Shown here in pieces: positions 26,298 through 53,931 of a stretch of 64,000 nucleotides of DNA. Both the position numbers and the translations under genes were made by a program. The DNA lies in contig CM034610.1 of NCBI GenBank assembly GCA_020091685.1, forward strand, positions 14,512,724-14,576,723, in the 5' to 3' direction. This DNA comes from Lutjanus erythropterus. Lineage: Eukaryota > Chordata > Actinopteri > Lutjaniformes > Lutjanidae. The notes under the pieces are model-generated. The model saw nothing but the letters and a program-made list of their open reading frames with translations, was not told where the DNA came from and did not search any database. Positions within the stretch are counted from its first letter, which is position 1; every line of letters begins with the position of its first letter.

Positions 26298-26499
26298 GAG
26301 TTTGAGTTTGATTCAAAACTCAAACATCTAATGAAGGCAGTTGCCATGAAATCATGATAATTTTCTCTACTTTGTTTTAACAGTGTGGAAAGAAGCGCTC
26401 AAAAAGAGTGGCGATGAGAATTGAAATACAACTGGTTTCTTGAATTAGCTCTTAGTGTATTTTTGTTGGCATAAAATCTAATTATACATGACACAAACA

Positions 26500-28161
26500 A
26501 GCATGTGACTAAATAAATAAATATGTACACAAATAAATACAAATAAATAAATAAATAAATAGATGGATAGTTAAGTGGATAAATATAAAAACAAAAACTT
26601 AATTAAAATAAAGAGAACTGTGGCATGTATCTCTCTGAAAACATTCTGCACTTTTGTTGCATATTGTGCTGTATGGAAGACTGGTGATGAACATCGACGA
26701 GTCTGACAGGGTGCTGGAGTAATACATGACTGTCCGAGCTGCTACGTCTGCTTGCAGAATGGTGCGACTCTCAGTGACGGAGCGTGGGTGCAGTGATGGA
26801 CTACTTGGCTTGTTGGTGAACACTGAAGTGAGGAGCATGGGGGGTTCGGAGACTCTTGGTTTGCTTCCCATTTTGAAGTCCGTTTGAACAAGGAATTGAC
26901 ATCGCAAGCCTTTTATAAGTCCGGCATTATGAAAATGTCCATGGATTTCCTTTGTGTTTTTTTTTTTTGTTTTGTTTTGTTTTATTTTGAGTCAGTAGGT
27001 GAATACTATGGCGATAGGAGACAAGCTCGACGAGAAAGGTGGCTTCTGTTTGATCCACAGGCCAGGAATGCTCTTCTCATTCAATCTGGGCACAAACAGC
27101 TGTGATGAGGTTCATGGAACTATTCACGCATAGTGTTTTTTTTTTTTTTTATATAGTAATGTTCATATTTCTGTTCAAATCAAAAATACTTTCCTTCAGA
27201 GCAACAAAAGTCCAATGCAAAAATCTTAGATGCATTGTTTCGTATTGTCTCTGAGTAAAAAGAAAATACAAAAGAATCAAACTTTAAACGAACACCTGCT
27301 AAAAAAAGCAACGGGTCAGCTTCCCCTCTCCAACACTGTCGAGTGTTTCCTGCCTTTACTGCTATCACTGTGCTACTGACATCCTCAAAAAATATGTAAA
27401 CATAAATAAAAACTAAATAAAAAAATATTTTTTCACATTCACTTACTTAGCTTACTTTGTTGGTTTTCTTTAGCTCAGGAGAAGACACTGCTGGAGTTCC
27501 AGGATGTAGTTTCTCCTGAGAAAATCAGGACCGTTTTGTTCAGCTCGTCACCACTCGCTGGAGTGGTAGCAGGTTGCTAACTCTTAGGGTTCATCTGCTG
27601 AGATACGTCTATATTTCTTTCAGTATGGACTGGTAATTGCATGTTGCTTGATAATGATATGAGCGCACTGGTTAATTTTAATCTTGAGAACCATCACAAG
27701 ACTTGTTGTTTCTTTTTGGTGTCAGATACTGTATTACAATGATATGGTAGACTAGCCTATCTGATCATGTCAGCATCCTTTAGCAGGCTGATTTGCTAAC
27801 TGGCATGCACATTAGCACTTCAAAATTCCTAGTTTGATCTGTGAAGCTGTATCTATGATGGATACCAAACTGCTCATTCACATATTATTATTATTTTTCA
27901 TTAAAGGGTGATTCCTTAACACTTCTTTCTCATTTAAGGGTAGGAATCCTGGTGATCCAAACAATCAAAAGAAAGCCGAGTTGGGAAAAAAAGCATGACG
28001 GGGAAAAAGGCTCAATCCTTGCTATGGTCAAGCACCTTCAATAACTTAGTCAAGGAAGAATAGGAGTAGCTCATGGCTTGCAGGGATACTTGGAGATGGA
28101 GTTATACTGTCTTCTTTCTGGTGGAGTTCAAGCATCCTGCTGCGTGGTCTCGTTTTCTATC
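26500..28161 (-). other. Probable brsk1 3' UTR region
   Basis: AT-rich DNA downstream of the brsk1 stop. Minus-strand AATAAA at 26986-26981 would end a 1.2 kb 3' UTR; other candidates lie near 24910 and 24950. A 102-codon minus-strand frame at 26907-26599 resembles no family I know and has no splice or codon evidence. An AAAT tract lies at 26516-26570. Confidence 0.35.
26516..26570. repeat. AAAT microsatellite, interrupted
   Basis: TAAATAAATAAAT runs broken by ATGTACACA. Between the two minus-strand genes, downstream of brsk1. Confidence 0.9.
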
Positions 28162-44550
<16,389 letters not shown>

Positions 44551-45960
44551 ACTGCTCTGACTGGAGGCAAATATACTACTACTACTACTGCACTGTGGTT
44601 ATTGCAATTACTGTGATATTAGGTATACAGCTTATACCGAAGTTACTGTGTGATACAAGATGGTGCTCAACTTAGAAGGACTACCTTTTTATTCCAGTGA
44701 TAATAACACTGCTACTCTGGAGTTAACTGGGTGAACATGTAGAAAAAAATGCAAACCGGTGCTGATTTACAACATCTGGATGATAAATGAACATTCTTCA
44801 CCTAAACCTGGTTAATAAACATAGCTAAATATTCATGTTCTGAAGCACGGCAAACATGTATAACGTTGATATTTAACAGAACAGCTAGCTAGTGGTGGAT
44901 TAAAGCAGAGAAACTGAGATGACAATAAGTTACAAGGCTGTTTTATGCGTTAAATACTGACCACTACCCTAAGGATAAACATGACAACTAATGAGTTTTA
45001 CTTCTGTACATTAGCTTATTCGTATAACTTGCACTGTGTTACATGTATATATGACGGTTAATAAGAAAATTAGCGCAGAGTAACGTTATACAGCCTTAAA
45101 ATAATCAAGTTTTTTCACGACTGCAGCACAAATTTATGACATTTGCCGGCTGAGCCGACCAACAAAACGTCAAATACGTCAAGTGGATGTTAGCACTGGA
45201 AATTAAATCAATTTAATTCTCTCTGTCAGGCCTGTTTTACAGGTGCAACAACATGCTATTTTAGCCTCGCCGCCGCTCTCCCACACACACACACACAGCA
45301 GCGAGGCTAGCTTTAGCTCCAACGCCTTGACCAACGGCCGTTCGCTGTCAAAAAAACCGACACCTCCTGAAGTTACCAGGCAACGCCAAACGGTCAGATT
45401 TATAAGACGGCCGCCGCATTCTCGCTGTATTTCCTCGCAAAACAACCATCTTTAGCGTAGTCCTCCCCCTCCCTGTCTCTCCCCGTCTCTCCCTCTCTAC
45501 ATCCCTGCAAGTAGCGGATCACAGCATCTTCTCCTCTCTCCTTTGGCGTGTCCTCCTCCCTCACCGGCGGTTACACAGGTAAAAAAAACACAGATATCCG
45601 CAGATCAAGCCGTACTATTATCGACTGCCTTATTCCCCTCCTCACTTCTGATTATAGTTCACGCAGTGTAAAGGCCCCCTGTATTATACTCCCTTCGGTT
45701 TTCTTGCCGTAAATCGATATTTTCTCTCTCCTCTTCCTTCCTTCGTCTCACTCGCATCAGCATCCGGGTCCCACTCTCTCTCCATCCTCTCTCCTCTCGC
45801 CTCTCCTCCCCCGCCCTCCTCCACCGCCTCCTCCTCCTGATCATCTTCCTCAAAATACGCTTATCTCTGCATTCACCTCAGCAGCGGCCACACGGTGGGC
45901 CCTGTGTGAGCTGCTGTGGACACCTCCCGCACTGTTACTGTCAAAGACATGTAAACATGG
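44551..45960 (-). promoter_or_regulatory. brsk1 5' untranslated region and GC-rich promoter zone
   Basis: Between 45240 and 45960 the base composition turns GC-rich with many CpG and long pyrimidine runs (purine-rich on the gene strand), typical of a vertebrate CpG-island promoter. It lies 0.7-1.4 kb upstream of the brsk1 ATG, with an acceptor-like CCTCCAG just before the start exon. A minus-strand donor-like CCGCCG/GTGAGG near 45565 could end an untranslated first exon. The exact start site is not visible. Confidence 0.45.
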
Positions 45961-46639
45961 CCAGAGGCAGCAGCGGATGGGATGATGCTGTGAGGGGATG
46001 CTGCCTAGGTGCTTTGGCCCGGCATGGCCCGGCTCTGGCCTGTCAGAATCGTTGGTATCCCACAGGTGGCATTTTGTTTACAATTTGATTTGATATTAAG
46101 TGTAAGATTTAGGGTGTAGCATAATTCTTTTTTTTTTTTTAAGTACTGTGATATTTTACTTACAACAAGTTGTGGGGATTCATGGGGCAGATGCTGATAA
46201 CAATATAGGGGAAAAAAGTTCTAATATCAATATGATAAGGTAATATCAAATAAAATGCTACCTGTAAAACTAAACATTAAAAAAAAAAAAAAATCTGCAT
46301 TATGTTCTGTAAAAGAAAAAAAAAAAAAGAAGCTTCCATCTTGGCACATATCAGACAACATATATGGAGTGGAACAAAGTTGAATGAATATGATCTATGT
46401 AGGGGAAATAAACAAACATGAGTTTGCTGATTCTGTTCTGCTAACCTTATTTTACTAAAATTGAACTTTTAAATAATTTTTGTATCAGTTGCATCCCCAA
46501 TTATTGTTAACAAGTGAGAAAAAAAATCTTTGGAAGGAGGGTCATGCCAGAAGTTCGGGCCACTTACCCGGTATGTAATGTGATTAAGACAAATACCGCA
46601 TAGACCAGCTGTGACATTAAAACATGGGTTTATGCCTTT

Positions 46640-46760
46640 TAATCCAGTTCAATTCAAAATGTATTTGTATAACACCATATCCTACAAAAGCAGTTCAGAA
46701 TGCTTTAAAACCAAACAGGAAATTGTGCAAATAAATACAGATGTCCATGCACACATAAAT
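46640..46760 (-). mobile_element. LINE 3'-end remnant
   Basis: TTCAATTCAAAATGTATTTG followed by ATAACACCATATC is the complement of the 3' end of teleost L2-like LINEs (usual form TTCAATTTTATTTATATAG). Only the tail is left. Confidence 0.4.
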
Positions 46761-48494
46761 ACACATACACATACAAACAAGCAAACTATATAAATGTGGT
46801 TTATGTAACAATGGTATAATACATGATAAATATAGCACTCTTAAAGGGACCATTGTGCATAATAAGGTGTGTTATTTTTTATTCTCTAAGAACAGTTTAC
46901 TCATAGTATGTATGTAGTTTGTGTTAGCAAAATCTTGAATTCAGGATTGTTTCTTGTCAAAAATACAATAGGATAAATACATTACTAATGATACCAGTTA
47001 TCAAGTTGGAATGGAACCACAGGTAACTAACTAATAACTGTGTTTATCCGACTATTTCATGCCTTGAGAAATGTCTATTGCTCCTACTATATTATATCTA
47101 TGCAGAAAGGATGTGGCATACTGAGCAGTTTCATCCATAAAAATGTACCATATTTTATACAGTAAGGTGACCATATTTTTTGTACTGTGTGCAAGGTTTT
47201 AATGTTCAAAGTAACTTTTAAAAGCTATCAAATAAATCTACTGGGGTAAAATTGTAATTATTTCATCATTAAATGTAGTGTAGAATATGAAGTAGAATCA
47301 AATGAAAAGGTTGAAGCAAAGTATAAGTAGCGTACCTCAAAACTTACAACCACTAGTAGTACAGCTTTGTGCCCTTAGCTTTGCTGATATAGGCTGTTAT
47401 CATGACACGTTACGGTGCGATAAGCAGGTGTAGATAATAAAACTAATGATGGCTGAATTCCATTTAGCTGCTGCGCTTTCAGGGTCATGGTATTGCATGC
47501 TGGCTCACTGCTGAAACCCTTGGATAGTATGTTGTTAATGTTATTAATAACACCAAGTCTAAATGTCTGCTGTGAAAAAGGCCTGTTAGTTTACTCGAAC
47601 ACATTATTGTTGAGGTTCATATATTGTCAGCTCCATTTGACATAATATCATTACAAACTGGCACATGACATTACCACAGAACAGTGATGTCCCAGACAGT
47701 GTCAAGTCACAGTCCACGATTCTATTGCTTTCTATTGTCAGTGATCAAATTATGTGGATAAACACACAGAAAACCTCAAAAGCAGCTGAAAATCACACTT
47801 TTTTTTTCTTCTTTCATCCTTAAAGAAGGGTGACCATCACACCTCCTCATCTGGAGAGGAAATTGAGAAGACAAGTCAACACTTGTCTTTTCAGTGATGC
47901 TGATTTAAATGAATCAGGCAGAGATGGCAGCTTTATATATAAAAAAAAATGGGTAAGTAGGACATTTGAATGTATCATCTGTAAAGTGCCTTGAAAAATC
48001 TCTAAAATCTCAATTTGAAATGTTGTGTGTGGGCGGATAATTCCCCAAAGCCCATCTTCATCTGCGCCTAGCTGGTTGATTTACACGCAGCCAGAAGGAT
48101 TTGTCTCCAACCGTGGAGCAGAAATAGAACGGAAAAGATACTCATTTTTTGGCTCGTTCTGATGGGACACACATGGTCTTTTGAGATCAAAATATTAATA
48201 CTAAACCAGTACTGCGAATGACACACCCTGCCGGAGAAACTGAATATAGTATACCTTGAATATAAAAAAAAAAAACAAGTCTACATTTAAGACAGATACA
48301 TTGTGACTATCAGGCTTGTGGTTTTCCCATAAGCAGTATTTGAAATAAAAGAATAGAGGTTACAGGGAAAGGGAAGCTGGGGGAAGAAAAACTAGGACAA
48401 AACTTCTCTGTCTGCAGTTGTAGGATTTTGAGGACAGAATCCTAATCCTATAAAACTGGAAAGATATTATACTGTGTCTGACAGCTAATTAGGC

Positions 48495-49330
48495 AAAACA
48501 AGACAAAGCAATTTTATTTGTAATGCACATCTTATATACAGACCTCTGTGTATGATTGCATGTGCTGTACAAAGATGTAGAAACAACACAATATAAGTTA
48601 AAATGGTTGACACAATTCAAAATTAAAACAACACAACACAACACTTGTGTCATCGCCCATCTCTCTACCCCTTCCTGTCACATCTTCAGCTGTCCCTATT
48701 CAAATAAAGGCAAAAACCCCAAAAAATAATCTTAAAAAAAAGAAAATAATAAGTGATACAATGATAATAAGAACAAAGGTCTCTACCCTGTGATATGAGG
48801 GGCCTCATAGGGTTACATGGATCATAAGGATTTATTAATAAATAACAAAACTTTAAAATCAATTGTCTGGCTTCCTGGCAACCAGTGTAGGGATTAAGAA
48901 CTAGGGTGATGTGGGATGTTGTTGTGTTTTTAAGTTGGCCTAGAAATCTTGTGGCTGAATTTTGAGTAAAGCCAGAGCCTTTTCATCTTTGTTGCCAAAT
49001 TAAATTACCTTTATTTTTTCTTTGTTGAATTGCAGTACATTTTGAGCCATCTAGTTATTTATTGACACTGACTCAATAGGACTATAATCATTTCATAAGA
49101 GAGCTAAGTAAATTTGGTTGTCATCAGCGTAAGGAAGGTTGTTGTGGAGACTTGACCTTTGAGGGACACCATGGATCAAGAACGTGCATTTTGAATTATG
49201 GTTCCAAACAGTGACAAAATAATCACTTAAAAAAAAAAAATTAAAACTGTTCCACCAAAAAACCCAGTTTTCCAGTCTATGTAAAAGTACTGTGTACTGC
49301 GAAGGCATCAAATGTAGCACTATGGTCTAA
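48495..49330 (-). mobile_element. Degenerate L2-like LINE fragment
   Basis: On the minus strand, short frames around 49190-49090 read HGVPQRSS and PYADDNQIYL, which correspond to the GVPQGS and YADDTQIY motifs of L2-type reverse transcriptases with the stretch between deleted. The plus-strand AAAGCAATTTTATTTGTAAT near 48510 is the usual complement of such an element's 3' end. Heavily decayed, no full frame. Confidence 0.5.
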
Positions 49331-50517
49331 TAGCACTTTTTGATGTCTTGCCACAATTACTACTAACAAATATCATTTAAAACCTGAGCTGTCTGTGTGC
49401 TGTGGTTTGCATGAAAGCCTAACTGAAATTAAATCAGAATAATAATTTACAGTTAAAAAAGTGTAATAGCTGATAACTATGCTCCTTCCTGTGAATTCTC
49501 TCTCCAGACCTTGATCCTATAGACCTCTCCCTCAGCTGACAGCAACAGGATCTTCCCTGTCATCTAGAATTACACAGGAGGTTATTCTGCACCATCTGGC
49601 TTGTGAGTAAATTCCTTTGGCTCCAAGATACCTTTCCCTCCCATCTCCACCGAGAACTCTGGACAAACTTCTCTACCAGCTCCTTTCTTCAGTCTAACAT
49701 TGTGCATTCCCACAATCTCCACACTCGTTGCCAGAGCTCAGACTGGAAAAGTGACATTAGACCGCTCAGTGCAGGTACTAATGTGAGGATTAAGCAGAGA
49801 TTAACAGGCTCTTCTTAATTCCATTAAGAGTGGCTACGCTACGCTCGGCCAGTGAAGAGGTTCCAACAGCCAGTGCATCTAATAATTTAAGAACGTATCA
49901 AAATTTTCTTATATAATAACATCTGTGATTACAAAATAAAAACAATATGCCGTGTGTGATAAATACACAAGCTTTATATTTATTGTATTTTGTGCATTAA
50001 AAAAATTACATAGTCAGTGTTACAGTATAGTCCATAATGTATCATCTAGGGGAAAAGTTTCAAATTGACAGAAGCGTGCAGTATCAGAAGCTCAGTACCA
50101 TCACCCCCGTCTTCAGTTATTCAGATGGTTCGATCCACTGCAATAAGCAAGGAAGTGAATGCTGGGAAAGTGGAGGACTTTGATAAAGCAAAGCTGTGAT
50201 TACAAAAAGATCAAAGATGGGAAAAGTTAATATAAAGTTAATAGGCTGCAATGTCATAGGTAGAATATTTGACAAAATATAATACAATACAATCTGGAAT
50301 CAAAGGCGTATTATTTATCCCACAACAGTCTCTATAGAATTATATAGAACATGGAAAATAACCACTTGACAGTCAGCAACTTCTATATTATAAACGGAGA
50401 AGCTTAGTTATATTTTTCAAATTACCATTTCACAATATCCATTTGTCTTTTCAATATCAATTTTCCTTATTTCAGTTTTCTTTTATGGCCTGATTTTCCT
50501 GAATTGCATAATATTTC

Positions 50518-50721
50518 TTTATTTTACATTTTCTCATTTAATTTAACTCACTGATGGCATTCTCGGTATCTCGTGAAATTAGTAAAGTAATGTGAAACAA
50601 CACCACAGCATCAGCTGATTAGCACCATGGTTAACTTGTCTGCAGCTTTGAACAACTGGAATGATTAAATGACAATAGTTTGACTGAACTCACCCTCTAT
50701 TAAGATGGATTTCCTAATGTA
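50518..50721 (-). other. Probable 3' UTR and polyadenylation signal of the CX9C gene
   Basis: A minus-strand AATAAA occupies 50523-50518, about 200 nt past the TAA of the small CX9C gene, a normal distance for a short housekeeping-type transcript. Another AATAAA on the same strand at 49984-49979 is an alternative. Confidence 0.4.
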
Positions 50722-52392
50722 TTATGATCCTTCAGACAAAGTCTTTATACAGGCCTGGAAGGCGTCAATCAGATCTTTACAGTTCTCCGCTCCCTTCTCT
50801 CTGACACTGAAACACAAAGCCAGAGTTAACACAGTTACTACTCTCGGCACATGTACCTGGGTTATCCTCTTTGGCATGTAACATGATTTCTGTAAAACTG
50901 TACAAATCACATGATGTAAGTGTGGATGGCCTAAGGAATATTTCTAAATTTCATTCTACTTTTATTTAAATGTCCAGTGTGTAAGATTTAGGGTAATTTA
51001 TGGGCAGAATATGGAAGAAATGTATTATAATGTTCATAAGTATTTTTGAATTAGTGTAAAATAACCTAAAAATAAGAACTGTTGTGATTTTGTTACCTTA
51101 TAATGAGCCATTTATGTCTACAGTTTGCCTTCCACTGAGGCCACCATGTTGCACTGCCATGTTTCTGCAGTATCCCAGCATGAACAAACCAAGCACTGGC
51201 TCTAGATGCGCCTTTTCACATTTTCCTCAAGTTTCACAGCCACCGTAGATTCACCTACAGGCTTGGAAGTGGAAGGTGAAACGAGGTGTTTAAAATCTGC
51301 AAGCTCACTGCTAGATGCCACTAAATTTTACACACTGGACCTTTAAATCTAAGCTAATACCTGAGGACATGCCTTCATTTTAATTATGTTACAAATAAAA
51401 CATTTTACAGTTACACTGAAGAGCAAAGTAGTTTGTAATCATGGTTTGATGTGTGTTGTAAAATGTTCCAAGTGTGTGCAGCACAAATAATGTGTAATAA
51501 TGACTACAGGACCAGTTTAATAAATTATATATGACAGGAAGTTGCCATTAAGAACATTATATAAATAAATATAAACCAATCCCTGCCATGTCTTACAGTT
51601 AGAAATGTAGTCTACATGTGCATCAAAGGGATTATTCCAGTATAGCCTGATAATAAAGTATTTCAACTCAAACTCGCACAGCTGCTCTTATCTGCATTCA
51701 GTGAAGTACGAGAACAAGATTGAATAATCTGCACAGCAGCTCCGCTAACGTTAATCACCGCTGCACGTGGACACACACACCAAATGTCTGTCTGTCGCTT
51801 CTTGCATACATGTAACGTGAACCAGCAGTCTGGAATGCGGTATAGGTTAGACATGTGAAAGCCTATTTTAAACCTCAGGTCTATTTATGCTTCTGAAGAC
51901 ATTTATGTGTCTGTAAACGCCATCTGTAAATGTCATTACACATAGTCCTGTGATGTAAGGTGGATTTTTACTGACAGTTGTGAATAAGTATTCTACATTA
52001 ACTCCAATTAGACTCAATGATCCCCCACAGGCACTGCTTTTACAAGTTGAGCCCAGATGAGAAGTTAATGTGAGGACATTGGATGTCATGCACAGAACTC
52101 AATAAGTGATGACTGAGAATTTCTAAAAGGACGTAATGGAAAGTGACCAGAATTTAGTTGTTAATGAATCTTCCTTGAGGGCGCAAAGTTATTCAAAGAC
52201 ACTCTGTACAGGCGCACCAAAGACTGTCACAGTGGCTGGAGAAAATGTAATGATTAATTTTATAATTTTTTAATGTTTATTTGAATACATACCAGTTTCA
52301 GCATCTATAATTTCTGTCGAAACTCACCATTTGTCAACGTCCTCTTTGATAACCTGGCAGGGTGCCGGCACAGCTTCGTTAGAGTCTGGCAT
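50722..52392 (-). CDS. COX17-like twin-CX9C protein (two exons, 49 residues)
   Basis: Exon 1, 52392-52328, encodes MPDSNEAVPAPCQ through VDK plus two bases. Exon 2, 50806-50722, completes a Cys codon and reads VREKGAENCKDLIDAFQAC to a TAA. The two sum to exactly 150 nt with a GT-AG intron. The four cysteines (12, 22, 31, 41) are spaced 9-8-9, as in COX17. The second half follows the COX17 consensus C..EKG.E.C..LI.A...C. It should form a helical hairpin with two disulphides in the mitochondrial intermembrane space, imported by Mia40. The Cys-Cys pair that carries Cu(I) in COX17 is replaced by Pro9-Ala10, so copper delivery is doubtful. Family membership is fairly sure; function is unknown. A processed copy is excluded because the gene has an intron. 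Confidence 0.8.
50966..51346. mobile_element. MITE with TTAA ends and GTCCAGTGTGTAAGATTT termini (381 bp)
   Basis: Left end TTAAATGTCCAGTGTGTAA and right end ACACACTGGACCTTTAA are inverted copies, each beginning in TTAA. This is a frequent teleost element. It sits in the single intron of the CX9C gene. Confidence 0.75.
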
Positions 52393-52724
52393 TTTGACAG
52401 AGGAGAGCTGGAGTTGGTGGAGGTGCGCTGCTGCACGAGCTGCAGTCAAGTATGGTTACAGATTAGTTACAGAGATGAAGGGAACGACAGTCAGGGAGGG
52501 AGGGAGGGAGGAGGCATGACACTGACCCAGTATGATAAGCTCAGAAGAGGGAATCTGATGGAAATGAATCATATGCAAGAAATAAGTCCACGCTTGAGTT
52601 GAAATTCTTCCTTTAATTTCTAGCCTTACTACTTATTTCATTTACAAAGCAGGAAGGTCGGGATGTTGTTCATTCGCCACTTATCACTGAAGGGTGGTGG
52701 GGACCCTGAAGACTATCGCAGCTG

Positions 52725-53931
52725 ACACAATGTAAATAAAAACAAAAATGATTTGCAATTCAAATTCAATTGAATACAGTACAGAGACAAGATATTCAAT
52801 GTTCAAACTGATTAATTTTATTGTTTTGTTGTGTTTTTTGTAAAAAAGAACAACAACAAAAAAAAATTCATTCTGAATTTGATACCTGCAACATGCTCCA
52901 AAAAAGTTCTAACGGCTCCAAAACCTGTATGTACCTTTCAGCATTAATGGGGCCTTCACAGGTGTGACAGTTACCCAAAATGCCATGGGCACAAACACAC
53001 CCCCATACCATCACAGATGTTGGCTGGACGTTAGTGCTGGTAACAATCTGATGTTCCTTCTGCTCTTAAGCTTAGAGGACATGACATCCATGATTTACAA
53101 AAACAAGCTGAAATGTGGACTTGTCAGACCACAGCGCAGTTTTCCACTGTGAGTCAGTGAATCTCAGATGAGCTTGGGCTAAGTTGGCGGTTTTTCTGGA
53201 TGTTGTTGATATATCTCTTTCTCTTTGCATGGAAGAGTCTTAACTTGCATTTGTAGATGCAGCAACAAACTGTGTTTACTGACAATGTTTTTTCCAAAGT
53301 GTTTCAGAGCCCATGTAATGTCCTTTACACAATCATGTTTGTTTTTAATGCAGTGCGGCCTGAGGGGTCAAAGGTCATGGGCATTCGATGCTGGTTTTCA
53401 GCCTTGCCTCTTACATGCAGGGATTCCTCTGGACTCTCTGAATCTTTTAATGCCATGGATTGCAGATGGTGAAATCCCTAAATTCCTTGGAGGTCTGTGT
53501 TGAGAGGTTGAATTTAAGAACAAATTAAAATGCTCGACTATTTGCCCACGCAGTTTCCCGCAAAGTGGTCAACCTCACCCCATCCATGCTTCTTAAAGGA
53601 TGCCCCTTTCATACCCAATTATAAAACTGTCACCTGTTACCAATCAACCTGTTTATCTGTCAAATGTTTGAGAAAGACTTTTTTGTGTGCATTCTACACC
53701 TTTCTCAGTCTTTTGTTGCCACTCTCCCAACTTTTTTGATATGTGTGACTGATATCAAATTCAGAATGCGTGTATATTTACGAAAAACAATAAAGTAGCA
53801 GTTTGAATATTAAATATCTTGTCTTTGTACTGTATTCAATTGAATGCAACAAGCTCTTTGGGAATGCATTATATTTTATTTTTATATATATTTTACATAA
53901 AGTCCCAACTTTTTGGGAATTGGGGTTTGTA
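52725..53931 (-). mobile_element. Tc1/mariner-type transposon, internally deleted and decayed
   Basis: The right end reads GTCCCAACTTTTTGGGAAT, the terminal type of a Tc1-like family common in fish. Both ends share an inverted block containing GATATCAAATTCAGAATG-like and TATTCAATTGAAT-like stretches, so the terminal repeats are about 200 bp long. Between them, minus-strand DNA (about 53540-52945) still encodes recognisable transposase pieces such as QWKTALWSDKSTFQL. Most of the C-terminal catalytic half is missing: the sequence jumps from the GTINAERYIQVLE-type region straight to the end. The left tip is truncated or diverged. It cannot move by itself. Confidence 0.8.

Larger units (their letters stand above)
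25582..26385. mobile_element. Outer MITE with CACTGT termini
   Basis: Left CACTGTAAAAACAAA and right TTTGTTTTAACAGTG are inverted with one mismatch in 15, the terminal type of hAT-like fish MITEs. No clean target duplication is visible. A second element (25909-26297) lies inside it, and a perfect 20-bp hairpin occurs at 25719-25761. Confidence 0.6.
45960..50500. other. Intergenic DNA between brsk1 promoter and CX9C gene
   Basis: Apart from the LINE remnants at 46640-46760 and 48495-49330, this AT-rich stretch shows several long A runs (46264, 46318, 47939, 49230) and no supported gene. The 71-codon plus frame at 49603 has no similarity I recognise. Confidence 0.4.

Noticed and set aside
26599-26907. 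102-codon minus frame in the brsk1 3' region
   Set aside because: No recognised homology or splice context; more likely 3' UTR. Kept only as a remark under the UTR.
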